Translations under genes and position numbers: made by a program
Assembly: GCA_965249965.1 (NCBI GenBank)
Contig: OZ252262.1
Span: 1,922,001 to 1,986,000 of the forward strand
Length of the DNA stretch: 64,000 bases
Source: HXMU1420-13 sp965249965
GTDB taxonomy: Bacteria; Bacteroidota; Rhodothermia; Balneolales; Balneolaceae
Direction of reading: 5' to 3'
Shown here: positions 9,426 through 16,618 of the stretch, piece by piece
Position numbering within the stretch: the first letter of the stretch is position 1
Layout of the letters: every line of letters begins with the position of its first letter
Notes under the pieces: generated by a model
What the model saw: only the letters and a program-made list of their open reading frames with translations
Database searches by the model: none
What the model was told of the DNA's origin: nothing

Positions 9426-10120
9426 TCAATTATTTAATCATAGATGATGAATATGTAGCTCATGATATCATTCAGGGCTACTGCGATATGCTTCCGAATA
9501 TGAAGCTTCAAAAGAATTGTTACGATGCGTTAGAAGCCATCGAGTATTTAAGTTCGAACTCGGTGGATCTGATATTTCTGGATTTGAACATGCCGACATT
9601 GAAAGGATTCGAGTTTTTACGAACATTGGCCAATCCTCCAAAAGTTATAGTTACAACCGCTTATCAAGAACATGCTTTAGAAGGATATGAGTTAAATGTT
9701 ATCGATTACCTGCTAAAACCGTTTAGTTTTGAACGCTTTCTGAAAGCAGTGAATAAAGCGGTTAAATTTTCAAGCAGCAGACCTGCAAATCAGACAGCGA
9801 AAGTAGCTGAAAAACCACGAACTATCTTCTTAAGAGAAAACAAGCGTTATACTCAGATTGAGATCGATAAAGTTTTGTATCTGGAAGCATCAGGTAATTA
9901 TACCAAAGTGTTTTTGCCGGATCAGACGCTTACTGTTCGAGAGAAGATTTCTGAACTATTAAGTGAATTTGAAACGGAAGATATCATACAAGTCCACAAA
10001 TCATTCGCAGTTGCCAAAAAGCACATCAGCAGTATTATTGCTAATCGAATTATGATCAATGAACATCAAATTCCTATAGGTAAAATGTTCAAATCAAATG
10101 TGGATGATTTATTGAGATGA
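9422..10120 (+). CDS. LytTR-family response regulator
   Basis: This 232-residue protein has a receiver domain with acidic pair Asp8/Asp9, phosphoacceptor Asp54 (in LIFLDLNMP) and Lys99 (YLLKPF), followed by a LytTR DNA-binding domain (about 135-232, starting at IFLRENKRYTQI). It is the cognate partner of the upstream kinase, sharing four bases with it (ATGA). The likely target is the divergent ABC exporter operon, from position and from the dyads between them. That regulatory link is an inference. Confidence 0.95.
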   Translation: MINYLIIDDEYVAHDIIQGYCDMLPNMKLQKNCYDALEAIEYLSSNSVDLIFLDLNMPTLKGFEFLRTLANPPKVIVTTAYQEHALEGYELNVIDYLLKPFSFERFLKAVNKAVKFSSSRPANQTAKVAEKPRTIFLRENKRYTQIEIDKVLYLEASGNYTKVFLPDQTLTVREKISELLSEFETEDIIQVHKSFAVAKKHISSIIANRIMINEHQIPIGKMFKSNVDDLLR

Positions 10121-10137
10121 GGGGTGATAACATAAGA

Positions 10138-10162
10138 ATAACATGCACTGAGTTCATGTTAT
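10138..10162. terminator. Hairpin between convergent LytTR and DUF4386 genes
   Basis: ATAACATG (10138-10145) and CATGTTAT (10155-10162) are perfect arms around a nine-base loop between two convergent genes. There is no good T-run, so termination is plausible but not assured. Confidence 0.35.
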
Positions 10163-10182
10163 CCCTGCTTCATTTATAAGTG

Positions 10183-10866
10183 TTATTCATTCATCTCAGT
10201 AAGTGGTCGTATTCCAAAAATTAATAAATATCCGATCATCCAGAATTCCCCAATGGTGGCTGGAATAGTTAAGAAATCAACTACAGCTCCTTCCATTCCC
10301 GCATAATAGAGGAGGGTGCTTAAAATGTATCCGATTCCCCCAATTATCAAAGTATATCCTAGCCAAATGGGCATTAGTTGGGAACTGGTTACAACGTATC
10401 CCATAGGAATAAGCCATAAACCAAAGAAGATGCTACCCGCTGCCCAGGCATGCTTTATTATTGATTGTAACACTGAAATGAGAAGTACCTGTTCATCCAT
10501 TGCCATAGAAGCAACAGAAATATCTATGGTCGATGCCATCGCAATAGCGCTGATCATTATCGCAACTGCATTGACTGTTCCCCAGACGGCAATTGACCAT
10601 GCTGCCCATTCATTAATCGGTCTGAAAAGTTTATAGAACCAAACGGCTGTCAATACTTGAGAAAGTATGATGGTAAATTCCAGTAATAAACGTATTCGGA
10701 CTATGGACTCACCATCTATAATATTTTGTAAGGTCGCTACTGCATCTTCTGAGATAAATACCTTAGGGTGGAAGTAGAGAAACCCTAATACTCCTGAAAT
10801 AGCCATCAAGAGGTACCAAATACCGGTAATTCTTGCCGTTTTTACTAACTGTTTTTGTGTGTCCAT
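10183..10866 (-). CDS. DUF4386-type membrane protein
   Basis: This 227-residue protein has about six membrane segments and begins MDTQKQLVKTARITGIWYLLMAISG, the usual opening of DUF4386 proteins (an ARITG-x-x-Y-L segment before TM1). The second segment region has the common IIDGESIVRIRLLLEF pattern (residues from about 47). Its function is unknown; members are small inner-membrane proteins in many Bacteroidota and Firmicutes. It is not closely linked to the genes on either side. Confidence 0.8.
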   Translation of the reverse strand: MDTQKQLVKTARITGIWYLLMAISGVLGFLYFHPKVFISEDAVATLQNIIDGESIVRIRLLLEFTIILSQVLTAVWFYKLFRPINEWAAWSIAVWGTVNAVAIMISAIAMASTIDISVASMAMDEQVLLISVLQSIIKHAWAAGSIFFGLWLIPMGYVVTSSQLMPIWLGYTLIIGGIGYILSTLLYYAGMEGAVVDFLTIPATIGEFWMIGYLLIFGIRPLTEMNE

Positions 10867-10950
10867 TGAGTCCGAATGTAGTCGAGTTAAATTTTTGATC
10901 TTGGACTATGACGTTTAGGGTTCTTACTTGTTACAGACCTACAACAAAGC

Positions 10951-10986
10951 AAAAAAAAGGCGACCCAATATAAACAAGATCGCCTT
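10951..10986 (-). terminator. Rho-independent terminator of the SDR gene
   Basis: On the minus strand, arms AAGGCGA (10986-10980) and TCGCCTT (10963-10957) enclose a 16-base loop and lead into eight T. The arms and loop length are the same as in the terminator at 3861-3895. Confidence 0.85.
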
Positions 10987-11008
10987 GGAACGGGAAAAAA
11001 AGTATGAT

Positions 11009-11893
11009 TTAAACTGTTTCTTTCACATTCAGTTTCAGCATGCCTTCCATACCGAATGCACCAAATACGCCTTGATGAATTTGCTCTAGTCCTTCGTTAT
11101 ACGGTTTGATATGTGTGCCCATGCCCATATTATCAACCACTGTTCGAACGGGGCGTTCTCCTGAAGGAGTTTCAACTAAGTTCAAGATGGCATCCGCCAC
11201 TTGTTGTGGATCCTGATCCGGATTGCCTGCTAACGCACCTTCGAAACTATCGAATAATTGCTTTGGGGCATCTACCATAGGACCGTAGCTTGCATCACGA
11301 CTGTTGTCGCTAGGGGTAATTAGACTTCCAAAAAAGTCTGTTGCATATCCCCCTGGTTCAACCAGAACTGAGTCAACACCAAATGCAGAAAGTTCGATGC
11401 GGTAGTTTTCGGCCAAAGCTTCCAATGCCCATTTAGACGCATTATATGGTCCGTAAAAAGGCATCACCATTCGCCCTAAAATACTTGAAACATGAATAAG
11501 AAGTCCGGAGCCTTGTGCTCGTAAATGTGGCAATGCTGCACGGTTAATTCTTTGAACGCCAAATACGTTTACTTCGAATAATTTCTTGAAATCGTCTATG
11601 GTGAAATTTTCCTGAATTCCTAAAACTCCAACTCCGGCATTGTTTACGACTACATCCAAACCACCTAAACGTTCAATTGCTATAGCAACACCTGCATTTA
11701 TGCTTTCATCGCTGGTAACATCCAATTCTATTACATACGCACCAAGAGATGTGAGCTCTTCTGCTTTTTCTTTATTTCGGGTTGTAGTGTTTCGCATGGT
11801 TGCCGCTACGGCGTGACCTTTAGCCAAGAGGCTTTTTACGGTTAAGGCGCCAAATCCACCACTTGCTCCGGTTACTAATACTTTACTAGACAT
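11009..11893 (-). CDS. SDR-family NAD(P)-dependent oxidoreductase
   Basis: This 294-residue classical short-chain dehydrogenase has the cofactor motif TGASGGFG at residues 8-15, the NNAG motif (VVNNAGVGVLG) and the catalytic set with Ser in HVSSILG and YNASK (Tyr and Lys). The substrate cannot be predicted. It lies 39 bases downstream of a MarR-family gene on the same strand, so it is probably the regulator's target and co-transcribed with it. A strong terminator follows the gene. Confidence 0.92.
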   Translation of the reverse strand: MSSKVLVTGASGGFGALTVKSLLAKGHAVAATMRNTTTRNKEKAEELTSLGAYVIELDVTSDESINAGVAIAIERLGGLDVVVNNAGVGVLGIQENFTIDDFKKLFEVNVFGVQRINRAALPHLRAQGSGLLIHVSSILGRMVMPFYGPYNASKWALEALAENYRIELSAFGVDSVLVEPGGYATDFFGSLITPSDNSRDASYGPMVDAPKQLFDSFEGALAGNPDQDPQQVADAILNLVETPSGERPVRTVVDNMGMGTHIKPYNEGLEQIHQGVFGAFGMEGMLKLNVKETV

Positions 11894-11932
11894 AATACTT
11901 TGATTTAATAATTAACTAATAATGGTTCGATC

Positions 11933-12367
11933 TCATTGGTTTTCATCCAGTTCTCTAATGGACGACGCAACTTCTGAGGTCAATAATTGTGTTTTTTCTT
12001 TCCCTAATAATTCGGAATAACGACTGTGCAAAGAAGCCCAGGCATCTTTAATAATGTTGTTTTTTTCGATGCCTTTTTGGGTTGGATAAACCAGCGTGCA
12101 ACGGCCACTATTTCTACGTTCCACCAATCCCTTCATCTCTAATTTTTCGATAAGTCTGGTTACGGTAGAAGGAGTGAGCTGCATTTCGCCGCTTATCTCT
12201 TTGGGTTGTATTCCCGGTTTTTCGTTTACACTCATTAGGAGGAGTGCATACGATGATGTTAACCCGGTTACCGCGAATTCTTCATCCGCCATTTTGGTCA
12301 ATAGTCTGGAGAGAGCATTCACAGAATGATATAGGCAGTTGCAGTATTTCGAGCTTTGGTTTTCCAT
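11933..12367 (-). CDS. MarR-family transcriptional regulator
   Basis: This is a winged helix-turn-helix protein of 144 residues from the ATG at 12365-12367. The recognition region reads LTPSTVTRLIEKLEMKGLV, followed by a wing (ERRNSGRCTLVYPT). The frame can be extended to a TTG at 12403, but that start would lie inside a 14-base dyad that looks like the operator, so the ATG is preferred. Family members bind small phenolic or lipophilic ligands, or sense oxidants, and usually repress themselves and a neighbouring enzyme, here the SDR gene just downstream. Confidence 0.9.
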   Translation of the reverse strand: MENQSSKYCNCLYHSVNALSRLLTKMADEEFAVTGLTSSYALLLMSVNEKPGIQPKEISGEMQLTPSTVTRLIEKLEMKGLVERRNSGRCTLVYPTQKGIEKNNIIKDAWASLHSRYSELLGKEKTQLLTSEVASSIRELDENQ

Positions 12368-12383
12368 CACAACCAATAGTACA

Positions 12384-12409
12384 ACAAATGTTTGTACATA
12401 CAAATGTTT
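12384..12409. promoter_or_regulatory. Candidate MarR operator
   Basis: TTTGTA (12391-12396) and TACAAA (12399-12404) form a perfect dyad around CA. It is overlapped by a direct repeat ACAAATGTTT at 12384-12393 and 12400-12409. It sits 17-42 bases upstream of the MarR ATG, the usual place for an autoregulatory site. Confidence 0.5.
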
Positions 12410-12447
12410 TCATGATTAATATTGTCTATGATCAATATTGAGAAACC

Positions 12448-13173
12448 CTATTGAGCTAATTCTACATTGATTCCATTAATCAAATCGAGAGTTATTTCAC
12501 GATGTTCTTCTATTCTCATAGCGTAGTACAGTCTTTGATTGTCTGTTTTATAAATCAATGATTTAAAATATTGGCTCTTAAATATTTCGTCAGGTTGGAA
12601 GGGTTGATAAACCAATTCTTCGTCTAAAGGGTCTTGTAAAAAATGTTCGTCGATAAATCGTTCTCGATCAGCTAAGTCAATTTCTCCCCAACTTAAACTT
12701 GAAATCAAACTCGGCTGAATTTCCTCAAAGAAAACAACAATGTAGTTCTTTAGATCATCATTTGATATTAATTCAAATCCAGCATTATTTATAGCTTGAT
12801 AGCCTATGGTTGATAATTGTAGATCGTGTGATTCCATTAAGGCATGAGGTACTACATATTTAAACCGTTCAATAAATTCATTTTCATTTTCTAAGGCGTT
12901 GATTATTATGCTACCTCTATGTCGCAGAAACCCAATGTTTTCTAAGCGGTCATCCATTCGCTCGATGTTCTGCTCAAGATTTTCGACAAGATTGACTAAT
13001 AATTCCCTTTCAAGCTCTCTGTTTTTCCGTTCTTCATTCCAATTATTAATCTGCAACGCGATTAAGATTCCAATTACCACAAGCAATATTTCACCGGTAG
13101 CATAAGCCAGATATTTTGTGAATTTATTTTCACTTAGAAGCTGTTGTCGAATTTTCCTGAAGAATTTGAACAT
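12448..13173 (-). CDS. DUF6090-family membrane-anchored protein
   Basis: This 241-residue protein has the DUF6090 N-terminus: a basic start (MFKFFRKIRQQLL), a short amphipathic part and one membrane segment (about 30-45, GEILLVVIGILIALQINNW). A coiled-coil-like, charged segment (EERKNRELERELL) follows, and the rest is predicted to face the periplasm. The family is common in Bacteroidota and Balneolota, often in several copies per genome, and its function is unknown. It is a single gene here, with no clear operon partner. Confidence 0.85.
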   Translation of the reverse strand: MFKFFRKIRQQLLSENKFTKYLAYATGEILLVVIGILIALQINNWNEERKNRELERELLVNLVENLEQNIERMDDRLENIGFLRHRGSIIINALENENEFIERFKYVVPHALMESHDLQLSTIGYQAINNAGFELISNDDLKNYIVVFFEEIQPSLISSLSWGEIDLADRERFIDEHFLQDPLDEELVYQPFQPDEIFKSQYFKSLIYKTDNQRLYYAMRIEEHREITLDLINGINVELAQ

Positions 13174-13232
13174 GGATCAATTAACAGTTTATAGGTGCGA
13201 TCCGCAATCTGATATTTATTCACTGAATGATT

Positions 13233-13760
13233 CTATGCATTCAAAATTCTGATATACTTTATCCAGGGGCCTACTTCAGCTTTGTATTGTTTGGCCATCA
13301 CTCTGGAAATCTGAGCAATGTGACCAAGATCATGAACGGTCCATGTAGCGAGTAACTCTCTAAGAGTTACTTCACCAAATTCAGGGTGAATACCAATTTC
13401 TGCTAAGGTGGTTTCATGATTCACATCCAGCGACTTCAACTCTTCCAGATTTTGAAATCGTAAAGTCTTGAACTCAGTCAACAATTCAGCTATTGGTAGA
13501 TTTCTGGTATCATTTAATTGAGCAAATCGGTTGAAAGGAGTGAAGGTATTATCAGGAGATGTTGAAAGAATAATTTTCGCTCGTGGAATCCAATCGGTTT
13601 TCTCCCCGTGAATTAGGTGACCAACCACCTGATAGGGATTCCAGGTATGTTCGCCTTCATTCGAATAAACCCACTCATCCGAAATTCCAATCAACAAAGA
13701 GTCTAAAACTGTAGGTGTGCGCTCGAGAATTTCAATGGATTTTGATATAGTGAACTTCAT
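13233..13760 (-). CDS. DinB-family protein
   Basis: This 175-residue protein is predicted to be a four-helix bundle. The putative metal-binding His residues lie in VGHLIHGEKTDW and in TWTVHDLGHIAQI near the C-terminus, the spacing typical of the DinB/YfiT superfamily. Members include bacillithiol- or mycothiol-dependent transferases and many of unknown function. No signal peptide is present, so it is cytoplasmic. It lies 14 bases downstream of the HAD gene on the same strand, so it is probably part of the HxlR-HAD transcript. Confidence 0.88.
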   Translation of the reverse strand: MKFTISKSIEILERTPTVLDSLLIGISDEWVYSNEGEHTWNPYQVVGHLIHGEKTDWIPRAKIILSTSPDNTFTPFNRFAQLNDTRNLPIAELLTEFKTLRFQNLEELKSLDVNHETTLAEIGIHPEFGEVTLRELLATWTVHDLGHIAQISRVMAKQYKAEVGPWIKYIRILNA

Positions 13761-13774
13761 GACCTTAGGTAAAT

Positions 13775-14407
13775 TTAGATGTCTGAAATGATATGTTGCA
13801 GCATTCTCATATCACTTATTTTATAAGCTATGTTATGATCTTTGTATTCATCTCCAGGATCATATAAAACAGAATGCATTTTGGCAGACTTTGCAGCCTC
13901 AATCCCAACTAAACTATCTTCGATAACTAAACACTCTTCCGGCTCAAAACCCATGTCTTTTGCAGCAAATAAAAAAAGTCCGGGATCAGGTTTCCAGGAT
14001 CCGACTTCATAAGAGCTATAAATATTTTCACCAAAATATGGACTAAGTGAAGTCAAACTAAGAGATTGTTTAATTTTGGCTAATGGCCCACTTGAAGCAA
14101 CACACTTTGGCAAAGAGATACTTTCCAACATTTCCACAACCCCTCTAAAAGGTTCTAGTTTTTGATCAAATAACTCTGAAACGATTTTCCGGTAACTCGG
14201 AATAAATTCATCATTAAACTGAATGCCATGTTTCTCTTCGAGAGCTTCAAGAATAGAGGCTAACTTCCCACCACGAAATCTTGCCATCATATCATTAGCT
14301 GATTCCGTAATCCTGTATTCCTTTAATTTGATTTCTAAACCTAGGTTGCAAAGGTATTCACTATCAACCAGGGTTCCATCGCAATCAAATATTAAACACT
14401 TAATCAA
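13775..14407 (-). CDS. HAD-family hydrolase (beta-phosphoglucomutase-like subfamily)
   Basis: This 210-residue protein has HAD motif I DCDGTLVDSE with nucleophile Asp8 and acid/base Asp10, a helical cap, motif II Ser in CVASSGP, and motifs III/IV in GSWKPDPGLFL and CLVIEDSLVGIEAA. It is likely a sugar-phosphate phosphatase or mutase; the substrate is unknown. The only suitable start is a TTG at 14405-14407. It overlaps the stop of the upstream HxlR gene as TTGA, so translation is probably coupled. Confidence 0.9.
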   Translation of the reverse strand: MIKCLIFDCDGTLVDSEYLCNLGLEIKLKEYRITESANDMMARFRGGKLASILEALEEKHGIQFNDEFIPSYRKIVSELFDQKLEPFRGVVEMLESISLPKCVASSGPLAKIKQSLSLTSLSPYFGENIYSSYEVGSWKPDPGLFLFAAKDMGFEPEECLVIEDSLVGIEAAKSAKMHSVLYDPGDEYKDHNIAYKISDMRMLQHIISDI

Positions 14408-14820
14408 ATGGCTGAAGATTTATAATTATCAATTAGTAGATTGATAAATCCCTGCTTATCAGTTTCCATCATTTCATGACTCTCTTGTAGAATAGGGTGA
14501 AGTTGACGTAGATTTTTATCACTCCAGATGGCTAATTCAATTACAACGGGAGTGAGGGAAAGTCCTTTTTCGGTAAGGCGATAGATGTTGGTCTTCTTGT
14601 TATCCGGAAGTTTTTCTTTGGTGATAAGCTCGAAGCCTTCCAGCCATTTGAGTCTGGTTGCAAGAATATTCGTGGCAATACCTTCATCTGCCTCCAAGAA
14701 ATCCTTAAAGGTTTTTCGCCCTTCTAACAGCATTTGCTTTACGATCACAATAGTCCACTTATCACCCAGGATATCCAGGGCAGAAGAAATGGGGCAATCA
14801 CATCTGAATTTAACTTTCAT
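14404..14820 (-). CDS. HxlR-family transcriptional regulator
   Basis: This 138-residue winged-helix protein begins MKVKFRCDCPISSALDILGDKW, the HxlR signature in which a Cys-containing N-terminus precedes the 'D-x-L-G-D-K-W' helix. It continues with the usual FKDFLEADEGIATNILATRL recognition region. Many members sense aldehydes or oxidants through the N-terminal Cys. It is divergent from an NTF2-like lipoprotein gene across a 122-base region that holds three copies of ACTTGCAA, the probable operator. The HAD gene follows with overlapping codons. Confidence 0.92.
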   Translation of the reverse strand: MKVKFRCDCPISSALDILGDKWTIVIVKQMLLEGRKTFKDFLEADEGIATNILATRLKWLEGFELITKEKLPDNKKTNIYRLTEKGLSLTPVVIELAIWSDKNLRQLHPILQESHEMMETDKQGFINLLIDNYKSSAI

Positions 14821-14836
14821 GCTTAAAAATACAGTT

Positions 14837-14920
14837 TTACTTGCAATATGAAATTTAATTTTAAAATAACTTGCAAAATAAAAGTATAATTCAGATTATT
14901 ACTTTTGAATTGCAAGTAAT
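14837..14920. promoter_or_regulatory. Candidate HxlR operator cluster (three ACTTGCAA copies)
   Basis: ACTTGCAA occurs at 14839-14846 and 14869-14876, exactly 30 bases apart. Its reverse complement TTGCAAGT is at 14910-14917. The third copy lies within a dyad with arms ATTACTT (14898-14904) and AAGTAAT (14914-14920). All lie in the control region between the divergent HxlR and NTF2-like genes. Confidence 0.6.
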
Positions 14921-14942
14921 AATTATATAATACTACTAAATC

Positions 14943-15833
14943 ATGAAACAATTCCTACTCATACTGTTCGCATTCACTTTGCTCAATTGCAAAAATTCGA
15001 ATGCAGATCAATCTATTTCAAACAATCAAAACTCAACGGATTATCAAACAGAAAAAACAAATATGGAAACAGTAAAAACCTTTATTAACGCAGTAAATAA
15101 TTTGGATAAAGATACTGTCAGAGAATTAGTTCACCCCGATTATATTCAACACAATCCCTTTATACCAACCGGAAGAGAAGCATTCTTGAGTCTATTTCCA
15201 GTACTGGAAGAATATGGTACAAAAGCAGAGACAGTACGTATGTTTGCAGATGGAGATTATGTTGTGATGCATAATATCTGGAGAAATGCTACTCCATTCG
15301 GAGCTCCCGAGATGGTTTCGTTCGATGTGCTCCGTATCGATGAAGACGGGAAAATTGCTGAACATTGGGATGCTTTAACTCCTGTTGTTGCAGAAACTGC
15401 AAGTGGCAGAACTCAGACCGATGGGCCAACCGAAATCGTAGATATCGATCAAACAGAAGCAAATAAAACGTTAGCTGTAGGTTTGGTTGAAGATGTGTTA
15501 ATGGGCAAAAACCCAGCGAATATTACAAATTACATAAGTGCCGAAATGTATCATCAACATAATCCGGGTATCAAAGATGGACTTGCAGGAATTATGGAAG
15601 CAGTCGAATATCTGACTTCACAGAACAACATGTTTCAGTATACAAAAATCCATAATGTGCTTGGAATGGGTAATTTTGTACTCACTATAAGTGAAGGAGA
15701 ATGGAGTGGTAAAACACAAGCGTTTTATGACCTACTTCGCTTTGAAGATGGCAAAGCTGTTGAACATTGGGATGTGATTCAGCCAATCCCAACAGAAAAT
15801 CTGGCCAATGAGAATGGCATGTTTGGATTTTAA
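14943..15833 (+). CDS. Lipoprotein with two SnoaL/NTF2-like domains
   Basis: This 296-residue protein has a lipoprotein signal with Cys16 in TLLNC. Two homologous halves follow (about 40-150 and 175-290). Each is a SnoaL-like NTF2 fold with a conserved HN motif (YIQHNPF, YHQHNPG) and a closing strand ending in EHWD (IAEHWDAL, AVEHWDVI). The domain resembles SnoaL-like polyketide cyclase proteins; the reaction is unknown. It faces the divergent HxlR gene, whose product probably controls it, and it ends at a strong terminator. Confidence 0.85.
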   Translation: MKQFLLILFAFTLLNCKNSNADQSISNNQNSTDYQTEKTNMETVKTFINAVNNLDKDTVRELVHPDYIQHNPFIPTGREAFLSLFPVLEEYGTKAETVRMFADGDYVVMHNIWRNATPFGAPEMVSFDVLRIDEDGKIAEHWDALTPVVAETASGRTQTDGPTEIVDIDQTEANKTLAVGLVEDVLMGKNPANITNYISAEMYHQHNPGIKDGLAGIMEAVEYLTSQNNMFQYTKIHNVLGMGNFVLTISEGEWSGKTQAFYDLLRFEDGKAVEHWDVIQPIPTENLANENGMFGF

Positions 15834-15848
15834 AAATCCGATGAGAAT

Positions 15849-15888
15849 AATCAGAGTTATTGAATCAATAGCTCTGATTTATTTTTTT
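15849..15888 (+). terminator. Rho-independent terminator of the NTF2-like lipoprotein gene
   Basis: AATCAGAG (15849-15856) and CTCTGATT (15872-15879) pair, with five further inner pairs around loop GAATC, followed by a T-rich run to 15888. It overlaps the end of the convergent VanZ gene. Confidence 0.85.
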
Positions 15889-16457
15889 GTTGAGTATTTG
15901 ATGATCAAATTCTGAATCCAATAAACACCTAGACTGATTAGTATTCCGAAAGCTGAAGCAAAAAAATTGAATCCAATATCTATAGGATCAAATACACGGT
16001 AAGGGATAAATATCTGGATGCATTCATCAATTAAACCAACAAAGCCTACCACAAGAAAGGCGAACAATGCCGGGTATTTTATCTTTGATCCATTAATCCT
16101 TCTTTCGCTTAATGCTTGATAGGTTAACAAAGAAAGTAAACCATATTCGAACATATGTGAGCGCTCAGCGACCGATAAATCCGATCGTAAAATAGCCATC
16201 CCAATTACAGCAAATACTCCGGCGTATATCCAAAGTTGGAGTCGATTTTCTTGAATTTTCCAACCGCTGATAATCAATGATAAAACCAGCAGGAGAAATA
16301 AATTAAACGTGCTTTGTTCAATTACTCGTTTATCTACATTCAATTCTAGTAACTGTCCCCCAAAAACTAACGTAGAGGTAATCATAGCTAATATTAAGCT
16401 CGCCCACATCCAAAGCCGTTGTTCTCTTTTTGAAGTAAAAAATCGAGATTTATCCAT
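15879..16457 (-). CDS. VanZ-family membrane protein
   Basis: This 192-residue protein has about five membrane segments and the VanZ core. The core has a mid-protein segment with HMFEYGLLSLL and a later DECIQIFIPYRVFDPIDIGFN, which matches the 'DE-x-x-Q-x-x-x-P-x-R-x-x-D-x-x-D-x-x-x-N' pattern. VanZ of enterococci gives low-level teicoplanin resistance, but most bacterial members have no known role, and resistance should not be assumed here. It is monocistronic, and its 3' end overlaps the terminator of the convergent gene. Confidence 0.85.
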   Translation of the reverse strand: MDKSRFFTSKREQRLWMWASLILAMITSTLVFGGQLLELNVDKRVIEQSTFNLFLLLVLSLIISGWKIQENRLQLWIYAGVFAVIGMAILRSDLSVAERSHMFEYGLLSLLTYQALSERRINGSKIKYPALFAFLVVGFVGLIDECIQIFIPYRVFDPIDIGFNFFASAFGILISLGVYWIQNLIIKYSTKK

Positions 16458-16618
16458 TGGAGACTATTCTTAAATCTAGTTTACGATCTTCTCGAAATTC
16501 TTCAATATGGTAGTAAACGAGAATATGTTTCAATAAACCTCTTTTAGTGAGTAGAAAGTAATTTTATCAGTATTCTTGATAGTTGTTGGATCAATCTCAA
16601 CTAATTACTCTAATTCCA

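Noticed and set aside
15879..16457. VanZ as a glycopeptide-resistance gene
   Set aside because: The fold is VanZ-like, but no vanA/vanH/vanX partners are present and most VanZ-family genes have no known resistance role.
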